Shown here one piece after another: positions 35,280 through 46,800 of a DNA stretch of 64,000 nucleotides. Positions within the stretch are counted from its first letter, which is position 1. Every line of letters starts with the position of its first letter. Under the pieces are notes generated by a model that was not told the origin of the DNA, ran no database searches, and saw only the letters and a program-made list of their open reading frames with translations. The stretch comes from Castanea sativa. Lineage: Eukaryota > Streptophyta > Magnoliopsida > Fagales > Fagaceae. The translations under genes and the position numbers were made by a program. The stretch covers positions 4,177,158 to 4,241,157 of the forward strand of contig NC_134024.1 of assembly GCF_040712315.1 (NCBI RefSeq), given 5' to 3'.

Positions 35280-38200
35280 ATGGATTCAAAAGGCCCATCT
35301 TCTTCCTCTTCTTCTAGCCGTAAGTGGAAATACGATGTCTTTCTAAGCTTCAGAGGTGAAGATACTCGCAAGAGTTTTACAGATCGTCTCTACACTACTT
35401 TGAAACAAAAGGGAATTTTCACCTTCAGGGACGATGAAAAACTCGAAAGAGGCAAACCTATTAAACTTGAGCTTTTAGAAGCAATAGAAGAATCATTGTA
35501 TGCTATTGTCATTCTCTCGAAAAACTATGCATCCTCAACATGGTGCTTGGATGAACTTGTAAAGATTATGGAATGTAAAGATAAAATAGGATTAATAGTT
35601 CATCCCATTTTCTACGATGTGGATCCGTCTGAGGTACGAAAGCAGACAGGAACTTATGCACAAGCCTTTGTCAAACATGAAAGAGAGAATATAGATAAAG
35701 TTCACATATGGAGAGCTGCTTTGACAGAAGTGGCCAATCTCTCTGGTTTGTCTTTACATGATAGGTAAATTTTGCTAATAACATTATTTCCATTGAATAT
35801 ATTAAATTGTTGTCTACATTTACATATGCTAAATTTATTTTTTAACTAGTTGTTGTTATGATGTGATTCTAATCTACTTATCAAAAAAAAAATGATGTGA
35901 TTCTAATGCATTTGTCATGAGAAAAACTACAATCATAAATGATTGTGTATTTGTCCCTTTGACATGTATATTTTGTTGGGTCCTAATCTAATCCTGTGTG
36001 AATTAAGAAAATTAGTTAAGAATTTTAATCAATCTTTAGAAAATATAATCACCAAATTCACCAAGCCAAGATATCAATCACACAAGAACATAGAGATTTT
36101 CAATATAAATACAATGATTGAGGGGTAGTTTTCTCAGATTTGGGTTTACCTTGACATGTAAAGCTATAAAAGTTTGCTTAGGTTAGTTAATTTAGCAAAT
36201 AAGTCAAGTTAATGCAAGCTTAAGTTTAGGTTCAATTATAAATAATTTGAGTTCAAATATGATAATGTGTTTATAAATAAACTCGTGAGTATGAGACTTG
36301 ATTTAAGCATGTATCAAATTATATGTCTATGTATATACATATACAAAAATATACTTATATAGTTTTGAGATTGGATCGTGTAAGTTTGTAAAATGGTTCA
36401 AATTATTATTTGTAATTTATTGATAATATAAATAATCTAATATGTAATAAAAATTACATATATTTTTTAACAATACAAGATTAGTGAATTCAATTTTTAC
36501 ATGTTTATAGACGAAATAAGTCTATCTAATTAACTCAAATGGTATAATTTCAACTATAATTTAGATATTAATTATCATAATAGATTTGTAAATTGGTAGC
36601 AAAAAAATTTAGTTATAGTGTTTATTCTATATGGGTAAAGAATAAGTTAATTAATAGAGCTTGAACATGTAATATAATTTGGTGATAAGCTCTAGCTTTG
36701 ATTGTATTCTAAATAAAATTAAATGAATTATTAATATTACACAAAAAATGAGTCCTTGATGATTGTAACTCATTACTGTCTTCTCTTTGATGTGCTATTA
36801 CGATTTTACACAAAAATTTATTACTTCTCCTTCCTTTTCTAATTATCAGTGTGGATCCATTTGAAATTTAAACGATTTAGACAAAATTTACACATTGAAT
36901 CAAATTCCCTCAACGAAATCCAAGCTTACATTGCATGCGCTTATCTCAAACCAATTTTGTACATCCACTAAATATCTTCTTCTCTTGAATTAGGTTTGGA
37001 TAGAACTTTCAAACTTTGATGCTATTTTGACGTTTATCTAGGATACCATATATAAGTGCATTCTTATGTGTACATACATTTCAACCTTATTACTCCTCAT
37101 ATGAGAGGACCACCTTGATCAGAAGTCCCTTTTTGTACAAAAGTTATTAACTATCAAGCCCTTAACCTTTAACAGCATTGTTTATATATAAACAGTAACT
37201 CATTAATATGTTTGTTTATATATAAACAGTAACTCATTAATATGTTTTCTGTGATATTGGATTATTAATGTTATGTAGAAATTATTTCATTGAATTAGTT
37301 CTCTACTTCTCAATTGAGATTTAATAGATTTGAGGCTACTTTACAACAAAACTTAAAACACCGAATATCTGAATTTTTTTAGGGGTTGGGGTGTATTGGG
37401 CGGTTCAATCATATTTGCTTAACTGTCTTTCTTCTTTGCAGGTATGAGTCAGAATTTATCCGAGATATTGTGGAATTCATATCACATAAATTGAGATATC
37501 CATTACTAAGAAATATCAAAGGATTAGTTGGAATAGATTCCCAAGTGGAGGACTTGATGTCGCTTTTAGCTATAGGATCAAATGATGTTCGCATAATCGG
37601 GATTTGGGGAATGGGTGGAGTCGGTAAGACAACTCTAGCTAGAGTTTTTTATGAGATTGTTTTTAGTGAATTTGAAGGTGGTTGTTTTATCGCTAATGTT
37701 AGGAGTAAATCTGAAAAATATGGGTTACTTCCATTACAACAAAAACTTATCAGTGAGATTTTGATGGAGAAAAGTGTGGATATTTATATTAGGGATGATT
37801 ATGATGGAGTTCGTATTATCAAGAATAGTTTATCTCATAAAAAGATTCTTCTTGTTCTTGATGATGTAAATCACTTCAATCAACTAGAAAAGTTAGCTGG
37901 GGAAGCTGATTGGTTTGGTCTAGGTAGTAGAGTTATCATAACAACAAGAGAAGGGCGTTTGTTGAAAATGCATAATGTATGCGGAATATATGAGCCTCAA
38001 GGACTGAATGATATTGAGGCTCTTCGTCTTTTTAGTTTGAAAGCCTTCAAAATTGATAACCCCCCTGAAGATTATCTAAAATTGTCCACATATTTTGTAA
38101 ATTATGCTAAAGGCCTACCTTTAGCCATTGATGTTTTGGGTTCATTTTTGCATGGTAGAAGTAAGGAGGAATGGGAAAGCGCATCATATAAGCTCAAGGA

Positions 38201-40702
38201 ATATCCTGAAAAAGAAATTAATGAAACACTTGAAATAAGTTTTAATGGACTTCAGGATATAGAAAAGGAAATATTTCTACATATCGCATGTTTCTTCAAT
38301 ATGAAGGACAAAGATTATATAGTAGATATATTAGATTGTCTTGGCCTTTACCCTACATTTGGATTGGATGTTCTCATTGAAAAGTCTCTCTTAAAAGATT
38401 ATGAAAATAAATATTGGATGCATGACTTACTACAAATAATGGGACAAGACATTGTTCGTCGAGATTATCCTCAAGAACCTGAAAAGTGGAGCAAATTGTG
38501 GCAATATAAGGACATTCGCAATGTGTTGATGAAAAATACGGTAAGATACGTTTAGAGAATATACCTTATGACGTTATTTAAAGAAGTTGAAATTTGAACA
38601 ACTCTAAGTAAGCATATATCTTGCAACTAACTCATTCCTTTTTCTTATTGTTAGGAAATGGAAGCAATAGAAGGACTTGTCCTTGAATTTGGTGAACTAC
38701 ATAAATCAGAAATGGCACATTGGAATCTTGAAGCCTTTCCAAAGATGCCTAACCTTAAATTGCTTATAATTCATGATGTTCAACTTCTGCATGGGCCCAA
38801 ACATCTTTCTAATAAATTAAGAATTCGTGATTGGAGTATGTATCCTTCAAAATCATTGCCATCAAATTTTCAACCATATGAGCTTGTTGAACTTCAATTG
38901 TTGCATAGTAAACTTGAACAGCTTTGGAAAGGGACAAAGGTAAGATTGTTATTTAAATACTTTGATAAAACTTTGTTTTTAATTTTCAATTAATTGTAAG
39001 GATTATTAAAGCTAACTCTTCTACTATATATTTTGGCTTTGAACAGTATTTGGACAAGTTAAAGTTCATCAAATTGAACAATTCCTTAAACCTCATTGCA
39101 ACTCCTGACTTTACTGGAGTTCCCAATCTTGAGAAATTGGTTTTCAATGGTTGTATAAATTTACTTGAGGTACACCCATCTATTTCAGTTCTTAAAAGAC
39201 TTACTCTTCTTGATTTAGAAAACTGCAAAAGCCTTAGAAGTCTTCCAAGCAAGTTTGAAATGGAGTCTCTTGAAATTCTCATTCTTTCTGGCTGTTCAAA
39301 AATCGAGAGAATTCCAGAATTTATGGGAAGTATGAAACGCTTATCAAAACTTTACTTAAATGGCACTGCTATTACAAAGCTTCCCTCTTCAATTGAACAT
39401 TTGACTAATCTTGAAGAACTATCTTTTCAAGGATGTAAGGGGCCACCATCTAAACTATGGAATAAATTTTTTCCCTTTAATTTAATGCAAAGAAGAAGCC
39501 AAAATCCAATGAGCTTGTTATTGCCTTCCCTATTGGGTATGTGTTCTTTAAAGAGATTGGACCTGAGTGACTGTAGTCTCCAAACAATCCCTAATGATTT
39601 TGGAAACTTATCCTCTATAGCTATTTTAAATCTAAGTGAAAATCACTTTACTTGCCTTCCTGAAAGTATCATGCAACTATCTAAATTGTCGGCAATTTAT
39701 TTATGCAATTGCACAAGACTTTGTTCATTGCCACAATTGCCATCAACGACTTTTTGGGTTGTAGCAGATGGTTGTACCTCATTGGAAACATTTCCAAATG
39801 GATTAAAACCACACCATACACATGGTACACATCTTTTCTTCTTGAATTGCTTCAAATTGGCTGGTCGGAGTGACATGTTCTTTAACGTGCTGAGAATGCT
39901 ATTAACATTTCATCAGGTCTCTCTCTCTCTCTCTCTCTCTCTGTGTAAAAATATATATATATATATGTCAATTCTAAACATTATGGTTTGTATGTTTCAG
40001 GAAATCTGCAAGAAATCTATTATATTATATCCCTTTGGTTCCTTTAGTATTGTGATTCCTGGAAGTAAAATTCCGAAATGGTTTAGTCATCAGAGTGTGG
40101 GGAATAGAGTTAATGAACAAGTTACTCATCCCAACAAAAATATGAATATACAAGTGCCTTCTCGTTCGAGTAATATGTGGATTGGAATCGCTTTGTGTGC
40201 TGTTTTGCCATGCCCCAATTTTGATCTTTCTAATATTTTGAGATGTTGCATTGTAATCAATAAACATAAAGGTTTAAACTTTTCTATAGGCATTAACCCT
40301 AGATTGGTTAAGATTAAATCACATCACCTTTGGTTGTCCTATATACCCTCTCAAATGTTTAGTGAGAGAGTGGGAGCAGTATTGAGTCAAATTGATGAGA
40401 ATGGATTCATACAGATAGAGGTTAGATTTCAATGGGATTCCAACTACTTCCTGGAGGTTAATAAATGTGGGTTTCGTATGGTATACAAACAAGACATTGA
40501 AGATATAAGAGAAATGATATCAGCTCAATCCAGCAACAGCACCTGCATCACTCCTCATGAGGGTTTGGATATTCAACATGATTTTCACTATTCAACAAAA
40601 GGTATCAAAATTAAGCAAAGCCGTGATGAATATGAAGGGGCTGGAGCTAGTGGAGAAGGCAAATCTAACGATGTCCCACACTCAAAGAGGATTGAAAGAT
40701 AG
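35280..40702 (+). CDS. TNL gene D: complete TIR-NBS-LRR-C-JID resistance protein, short LRR
   Basis: Exons 35280-35764, 37442-38540, 38655-38939, 39047-39916, 40001-40702; 1146 residues. TIR has [18 protein letters not shown] and STWCLDEL with putative catalytic Glu92. NB-ARC is 163-528: P-loop GMGGVGKTT at 218-226, [29 protein letters not shown] and an intact MHD (WMHDLLQIMG). LRRs are 529-913: exon 4 lacks 71 codons present in C, with [14 protein letters not shown] joining two repeats cleanly. The C-JID starts [15 protein letters not shown]. The tail KIKQSRDEYEG...SKRIER is less basic than in C. The small intron 4 (84 nt) has no stop and is in frame, so a retained-intron product of 1174 residues is possible. 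Intron 1 is the shortest of the array (1677 nt) and free of large insertions. Confidence 0.92.
35858..35907. mobile_element. Ultra-short poly(A) retroposon insertion in intron 1 of gene D
   Basis: A perfect 16-bp direct repeat ATGATGTGATTCTAAT (35858-35873, 35892-35907) encloses CTACTTATC plus nine A. Paralogous introns have a single copy (for example ATGTCATTCTAATGCATTTG near 23827). Confidence 0.7.
37180..37247. repeat. 34-bp tandem duplication in intron 1 of gene D
   Basis: Two adjacent copies start GTTTATATATAAACAGTAAC at 37180 and 37214. Each contains a 14-bp palindrome GTTTATATATAAAC. Confidence 0.8.
39917..40000 (+). repeat. Intron 4 of gene D, in-frame, with CT microsatellite
   Basis: 84 nt: GTCTCTCT..., CT units to about 39942, AT units about 39951-39966, acceptor GTTTCAG at 40000. 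It is divisible by three and has no stop, so exons 4 and 5 form one continuous open frame (39047-40702). Confidence 0.85.
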
Positions 40703-41929
40703 AGAATGTATGGGCTCATGTTTACTCTGATTAAGACGATTCTAATGAAGGTGGCCTGAGACTGGTAAGTCATCATTACATAGACTCTGTAGCATCCTAT
40801 TGGGCATATAAACCTTTTGTTATTGTTTTTGCTTTTGTGTTTTATGGAATTTTTTAAGCTTAGAAATTACGTTAAGTATATGTTACACAAAGTCTGTAGA
40901 TTCCTATTGGGCCAGTGGTAACCTTGTTTTTTTTTTTTTTTTTGAGAGAAAGTAGGCCATGATACAAAGGAATCTACAGAGTCAAAATGTCATTGCAATT
41001 ACTAGTTTCTTAAACCTGTGAGTGTCAGAAGCTTACTATGCCATTTTCATTTTGCCATCTTGTACAAATTTTTCCTTAAAAGAATAAATCCCAATTATTA
41101 GTTAAACATTTTTTTTTTTTATAATAAGGTACTAGGTGCTCGTGAAGATATTTGAATATAAATTATTTTTACTGAATTTTGGCTTATTCACTTGAGTTTA
41201 TCTGCTGAGTTCACTTACACACACACATATATCTGCTCAACTTAGGTGTGAATCAATTTGGAAAAAGACCTATTTTCTTCTGCTTTTGGTTTTGCTTTGA
41301 AATTTGTTGGGTTTCTTCTACTTTTAGTTTATTTGGGCTTTTCTCCATGATTTTTCATCTTCTTATCCCTTCTTGTTTGGTTGGATTTCAATTATTGTTA
41401 TTTTTTATTTTCTAATTGCTTAAGTACTTGGGTTAGTTTTGGATCTTGGACTAATGGGGTTAGATAATTGCAAAGACATTGGCTGTATTGCTTTAAAGAA
41501 AATATTAAAAGTCCTGATTTTAACTTTGTTGGTGCTGCTATTTGAATCCGTACAAGTAACTGCTCTACAGCATTTTATGTCTATTTACAATAAGAAATCA
41601 TTAAACCGATAAATACATAAATAAATAAATTAGAAGCTCTATCCAACTTTGATGGCATGCTAGAGGCTTTCACAGTATTTTTTTTGTTTGTTAAAGTAGG
41701 TTCTAATTGCCACGAAATCTGATGCAATTAGATGGTAGTTGCAGCTTTTAGTAGACATTTTTTCTGTTTTTTTTTTTTTTTTTTTTAATCACTGGAGGCA
41801 CTTTCTTTGTCATACGTCCCCAGATTGCTTGTTTAACATCTAGAGTAATCTTAGTTTGGTTAAGATTGAAAGTGAATATAGGCTAATTTGGATTACTGAG
41901 AGAATAATAAAATATTCTTGTGCAGGTGC
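40703..41929 (+). other. 3' noncoding region of gene D
   Basis: Decayed tail sequence after the stop, then ACTGGTAAGTCATC, and blocks shared with the other 3' regions (GGCCATGATACAAAGGAATC, GGTGCTCGTGAAGATATTTG, TCCCCAGATTGCTTGTTTAAC). No gene seen. Confidence 0.5.
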
Positions 41930-42470
41930 ATGGAGCTGTATAAGGAAGAAATGCCCAAAGGTTAAATGGTGATGAATGTGTAGTGATATGCTAATCTTGA
42001 TGCTTAGTGTGTTGTTTGTAAAAGAAGAATTAAAAGTATGGACCACTTATTTTGTGATTGTTCTTTCTCGAAGAGGATATCGTGAACCATAATGAGATTA
42101 TGTTCTAGGATGAGAAATCCATTGTCTATACTGGCATTGTGGTCTACTGTGTATCATAATTGGCTTCAGAGGAATGCCAATATTCATCAAGGAAGACAAC
42201 TTTTTGAAGAGGCTATGGTCAAAATGATTGGGTGGGAAGTGCAGAAGAGAGTTGAATATAGCAGTTACTGCAATTCTGTAAATGGTCCTTGTTTCTGTAA
42301 ACTAACAATGTTGGAGTTTTACTTTGTAATGTTTTATTATTGTTAGAGATTTTACTTTGTAATGTTTATGGTGTAGGCTGTTTCTGTATTGGTGTTGTAT
42401 TCTTTAGTGGTGTTTTGGACTAATTGTACGTCTGTTTCTGTTGAAATGAATTGCTCATTCATCCCAAAAA
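41930..42470 (+). pseudogene. LINE zf-RVT relic, 3' of gene D
   Basis: IRKKCPKVKW-like start. The FPKVIPKH part is deleted and the zinc-binding part (DHLFCDCSFS) lies near 42040-42070. The best-kept copy of the next segment, NWLQRNANIHQGRQLFEEAM, lies near 42160-42215. It ends GAATTGCTCATTCATCCC at about 42465. Confidence 0.65.
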
Positions 42471-42784
42471 ATAGAAAGCATTCTTTTTCAAATTAGGAAG
42501 GTTGAAATTGTTTGATTTTAACTTATACTTTTCCTATATAGTAAACACAAAAACCAAATATTTTTAGTCCTCTAGAAATCTATGCTAATAATTATTGACT
42601 AAGTTATGGTTGAAATCATTATTTTTTTAGTTAATTAGATAAAATGATATTCATTAGTAAACTCATAAAAATTAGATTTATATTAAACTTTTTTAATAAA
42701 AAATTCTATATAATTATTACAATTAAAATGGACTATTTATAATAACAAATTTATACAATTCAATTTGAAGTCTTTATAAGAATG

Positions 42785-42822
<38 letters not shown>

Positions 42823-43506
42823 GGAGAGAGAGAGAGAGACCTTAAATTATATCTCATACTTTTATCGTTAAAAAAAATGTATTTACCAGTTTGTTCATGA
42901 ATACATTATTATAAGCTCATTCTAAATAAACAAACAAACAAAATAAATAAATAAATAAATTATGGATCAAGTTTGAACTATTCATAAACTGTTGAGTTCA
43001 TTTACGTTTGGGGCCGTCAGATTTCCGAATTTAGCTAGGTTAAACTATTTCTATTTACGTTATCTTCCTTCAAGTTTTGGGCTTCCATAATTGGTGCAAA
43101 GTTAGAAACGAGCCTAGTGACATTGTCGGAAAGTGCTAGTAAGAGTCCAGTTGGTGGGCATTAGCATATCTTTTAGACCTGTCCGTTTCCCTATATTTCT
43201 TCTAAGGAAAAGCTTAGGAAGGCAATTAATGCTGCTAAAACTTTAGTGAATGGACTATTGGGGGGGCTGTTTTCTTGCATGGGACTGAAATCTGAATGTG
43301 CCCGCGCAAAATAAAATAAGAGAGAGAGACCATAAAAATAAAAAAATAAAAAAAAAAGTAAAAAACCACTCAATTTATTTATTTTACGCACAACTTTTTA
43401 ATCATTGTTTTTAAATATAAAATCATACAACTGCTTAAATTAGCAGCAGGAACCAAATTGTGGATCCCACCTTCAGTCTACGTGAGAGTAAGGGTAGGAT
43501 GAGTGT

Positions 43507-43537
<31 letters not shown>

Positions 43538-43724
43538 TTTATTTTTTTTGTTGACAAGAGGGTATAATATTTTTAGTTGTGATGAGTATGGTATAATATT
43601 TTATTATTTTGTTTTATTTCATTTTAATTTATGATAGAAGTATAGAACAACTCTTTAATATACTTTGTTTTATACTAAATTCTAGAGATATAAAAAACAA
43701 AAAAAAAAATCTAGAGATATTGTA
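42471..43724. other. Duplicated spacer D-E, copy 1
   Basis: No gene seen. An AT tract (about 42788-42819) and GAGAGA run are followed by a stretch (about 42950-43330) nearly repeated at 49090-49440 (TTGGGCTTCCATAATTGG, ACATTGTCGGAAAGTGCTAG). Then come GTGGATCCCACC and an AT tract at about 43508-43538. Confidence 0.55.
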
Positions 43725-43879
43725 GACTCCAGTTAGCTCAATTGGTAAAATCTCTGATATCAAATAAGAGATTTGAGATTCAATTCCCGTCTACACCATA
43801 CACCGATTGGTGTTTTGGTTTGATAATAAAGAGTTATTTTCAAAAGCGAACACTAAAATAGAAACTCTTTTTTTTTTTT
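43725..43879 (+). mobile_element. tRNA-derived SINE (Au-SINE-like)
   Basis: Starts GACTCCAGTTAGCTCAATTGG (A-box-like TAGCTCAATTGG), with a B-box-like GAGATTCAATTCC about 40 bases later, then CCGTCTACACC and GATTGGTGTTTTGG, ending in a T run at about 43868-43879. The flanks TCTAGAGATA and TCTAAAGATA form an imperfect target duplication. The paralogous site at 50730 is empty. The family name is from memory. Confidence 0.7.
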
Positions 43880-44670
43880 AAGTCTAAAGATACTTTAAAG
43901 GGCCATTACTTAGGGTGACTTTGGTTTAGCTTTTTGATACTGTGCTTTTAGAAAAAGTGGTGATTTAAAAAGTGTAGAATAAAACTTGGGTTTTTTAAAA
44001 AGTAGATTGTTTCGTAAAAATTGTTAAAAAGTGATTTTTGAAAAAATTGAGTGTTAACTAACACTTATAAAAGTAGCGGTTTAAATTATAAAATACCAAA
44101 AATGACAAAATGTATATATAAGGGAATTTATTTCATACTTAGTATCAACTTCTTAATAATGATAGTAATAAAAATAATTATAATAATTACTTCATGTTAA
44201 TAATAAATGATTCTCTTAATAAAGGATTTTGTAAAAAAGTATTTGGTTTTAGCATTTTTTTTTTAAGAAGTGTTATATCCATAATATTTTTGTAATATTT
44301 TCACAACAAATCCTATATAATAAGTTATTATTGATTTTAATTTTAACTTATAGCTTAAATTGTTATTTTATTCATCAATAACAATCTGTTACTTGAATTG
44401 TGTTGTAAAAATATTATAAAATAATTTATATTACTGATCCTTATATTTTCTTCAGGTTGCTTTACCCAAACCCGAAACCTTTTTTTTTTTTTTTTTTCTT
44501 TCTCTTTTTTATCATCCACTCATTCACTTCTTGCTCATCTTCTTTTAATCTTTTTGTCCTTTTCTTTTACTTTCCTCCACGCCTTTCATTTCATCCAAAA
44601 GTTACACCTACACTTTTTCATAAAGTGAGTTACGTAAGTAAATAAAAAAAAAATAAATAAATAAAAAAAA
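43880..44670. other. AT-rich spacer
   Basis: No gene seen. It includes a MITE-like stretch at about 44270-44430 related to the elements in introns of C and E (TATCCATAATATTTTT ... GTTGTAAAAATATTAT), and a T run at 44480-44497. Confidence 0.4.
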
Positions 44671-44693
44671 CTTGGCTGGACCATATATAAACG

Positions 44694-44724
<31 letters not shown>

Positions 44725-44830
44725 ACGCACAAAACGTTGCAGATTCCTTTGAAACCAGCAATCTCACGATAGGAGCTTCACATACAATACTGCAATTCTC
44801 CATAATCTGTAAGTTTTCACTTCTTACATG
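44671..44830 (+). promoter_or_regulatory. Orphan TNL promoter/5'UTR module
   Basis: TATA-like ACCATATATAAACG at about 44680, CT tract at about 44700-44724, then ACGCACAAAACGTTGCAG, AAACCAGCAATCTCACG, AGGAGCTTCACATAC and CATAATCTGTAAGTTTTC (donor-like). No TIR exon follows for 10 kb, so it drives nothing recognisable now. Confidence 0.55.
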
Positions 44831-45205
44831 CATCCTTCTTTTTTATTTCCTCTCCTTTTAGTTTCACTTTATCTTACTAAATTGTTTCCTTTTACTCTTT
44901 ATTTATTTATTAGCCCTTCAGAAATCTATGCTAATAATGATTGACTAACTTATAGTTGAAATCAAATTATTTGAGGTAATTAGATAGAATGATCTTCGTT
45001 AAAAAACTCATAAAAACTAGATTTATATTAACCTTTTACCATCTAATATGAAGTCTATATAATGATGTTGTACACACACACTTAAATTAAGTTTCATACT
45101 TGTGAATTTATTCGCAAATACATAATTATGAACTCATTTTCTAAATTAAAAAAAAAAACTTAAACAAAAATATTTATGAGTTAAGCTTGAAATATTCATA
45201 AACTA
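44831..45205. other. Spacer after the orphan module
   Basis: Paralogous to 20580-20830, 42560-42980 and 51600-51950; would lie in the 5'UTR intron of a normal gene. No gene seen. Confidence 0.4.
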
Positions 45206-46760
45206 CTAGTCGCTAACCCGTGCGATGCACAGAAAAATTATTGATTCTGAAAAAAAAAAAATCCAACAATGAGTAAATAGACATTATGAAAAAAAAATTA
45301 ATTGAAATTAATCTAAATAATTAATTAATTAACCAAAAATATAGCTTTTAATAAGAAAACAAAAAATCGTATGAACTTAAATAAAAAAGCATCTAAGGTG
45401 AAGAATTAAGATCAACCTACTGATACGCAAATACCAAAAACTCCAAAACTTAAAACTTCAAAATTTATAGAATTCCTAAATTTTACTTCAGAACCAAACC
45501 AAATTCAACAAATTTATATATAACATACCAAATAAAAATTTATCGTTCCCTAGGCTGGAAGACATAAGTTACACATTTGATTTTTCTCCCAAAAAATAGA
45601 GATGTTTTATCTGCCATGTATAATAAAAAAAAAATAATTAGTAGAAATTTCAACTTAAAAACCAAACCCACGATTATCAACGTGAGTCTCTTTTTTTTCA
45701 ACATTAGTCTTTTTTTTTAGTCCTATCATAATTTTTGTTTTTATATAGATTATCAACATTTGAGTTTGAGTTTGAGTTTAAGTTGAACTTGTTAGAAAGA
45801 TAAAGTTTCACTCCTGTGGCGTTTGGTACGGGGAATCCACATTACTCCTGGCATCCAGATTCCTCAGATTTCTAGGAATGTGATTCCTAGAAATCACATT
45901 CCTAGGAATGTAGCTATTCCTATGTTTGGTTTCATTAGGAGATTCCTAGGAATGTGAGATGATAATGTTTGGTGTATTCCCAAGAATCTTAAATGAATTT
46001 TTTTTTTTTTTTCCATTTTGTCCTTAGATTTGAATGTGAAGTACCAAGCCCTTTAAAAAAAAAAAAAAAATCTTCCTTTAAATAAATAATGAAAATATAT
46101 ATATAAACTATTAATTAGTCCTTAAAAAAAATATCTTACTCTAAATAGATAGATAAAAAACATTATATAAACTATTAATTAGCAACACATTCATTAAAAC
46201 TGTGATCTAACATTTCAAAATGACAAGAATAATATAAAAATAACTATTAGCAAAGTTATTTATCCTGTTTATGTTGTTTTGGCGGAAAAAGATAAAGACA
46301 AGAGAGAAGATATTGATAATTTGTTTTATAATTTATCTTAATTGCTTAAATGATAAGGAAAAAGGGTTAAAATTGTCAATTTATAAAAAATACAATTTCT
46401 TTTAAGCTTGGGAATCTGGATTCCCACCTGTTTTAAAGGGAATCCACATTCCTACTGAGAGGGGTTTAAGGATTCTCCTGGCATCTGATTCCCTAGCGTA
46501 ATTTGCAACCAAACATGGGAATCTTTAAACATTCCTAGGAATTCTAAAACATTACCCCATACCAAACGCCACCTCCTTGTTAAGTTTTGATTAAACAAAA
46601 ATAATATTATTTTTTAAAAAAATGATAATGATGAGTTTGAATTTAAGTTGGACTTATTAGAGAGATAGAGTTTCACTCTTGGTTAAATTTAAACTAAAAA
46701 TAATAATTTTATTTAAATTTTGTGCTGACATGGAAAATAATGAGAGCTTCAGAGGTTTCG

Positions 46761-46800
<40 letters not shown>
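45206..46800 (-). mobile_element. Non-autonomous Helitron, minus strand, with nested TIR element
   Basis: The left end, read on the minus strand, is a Helitron 3' end: hairpin GTGCATCGCAC, then GGGTTAGCGACTAG followed by T. The host text CATAAACTA is interrupted there, as shown by the empty paralogue at 4368 (CATAAACTATTGGGG). The right part matches, in reverse, the 5' part of the intact copy at 49509 (GTGCTGACATGG, TTTCGATTATATATAT). The right boundary is unclear because degenerate related copies follow. Confidence 0.6.
45816..46572. mobile_element. TIR transposon nested in the Helitron
   Basis: 757 bp with inverted ends GTGGCGTTTGGTA and TACCAAACGCCAC, and CTCCT on both sides (45811-45815, 46573-46577). 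The interior has several CCTAGGAAT motifs at both ends and no open frame. The empty Helitron text TTTCACTCCTTG is known from the copy at 49509. Superfamily uncertain. Confidence 0.7.

Noticed and set aside
42785..42820. CRISPR-like or satellite array at AT tracts
   Set aside because: These are simple AT dinucleotide repeats without spacers, and the genome is eukaryotic.
43725..43800. Functional tRNA gene
   Set aside because: The A- and B-box-like motifs belong to a SINE with a T-run tail and target duplication. The sequence does not fold as a full cloverleaf by eye.
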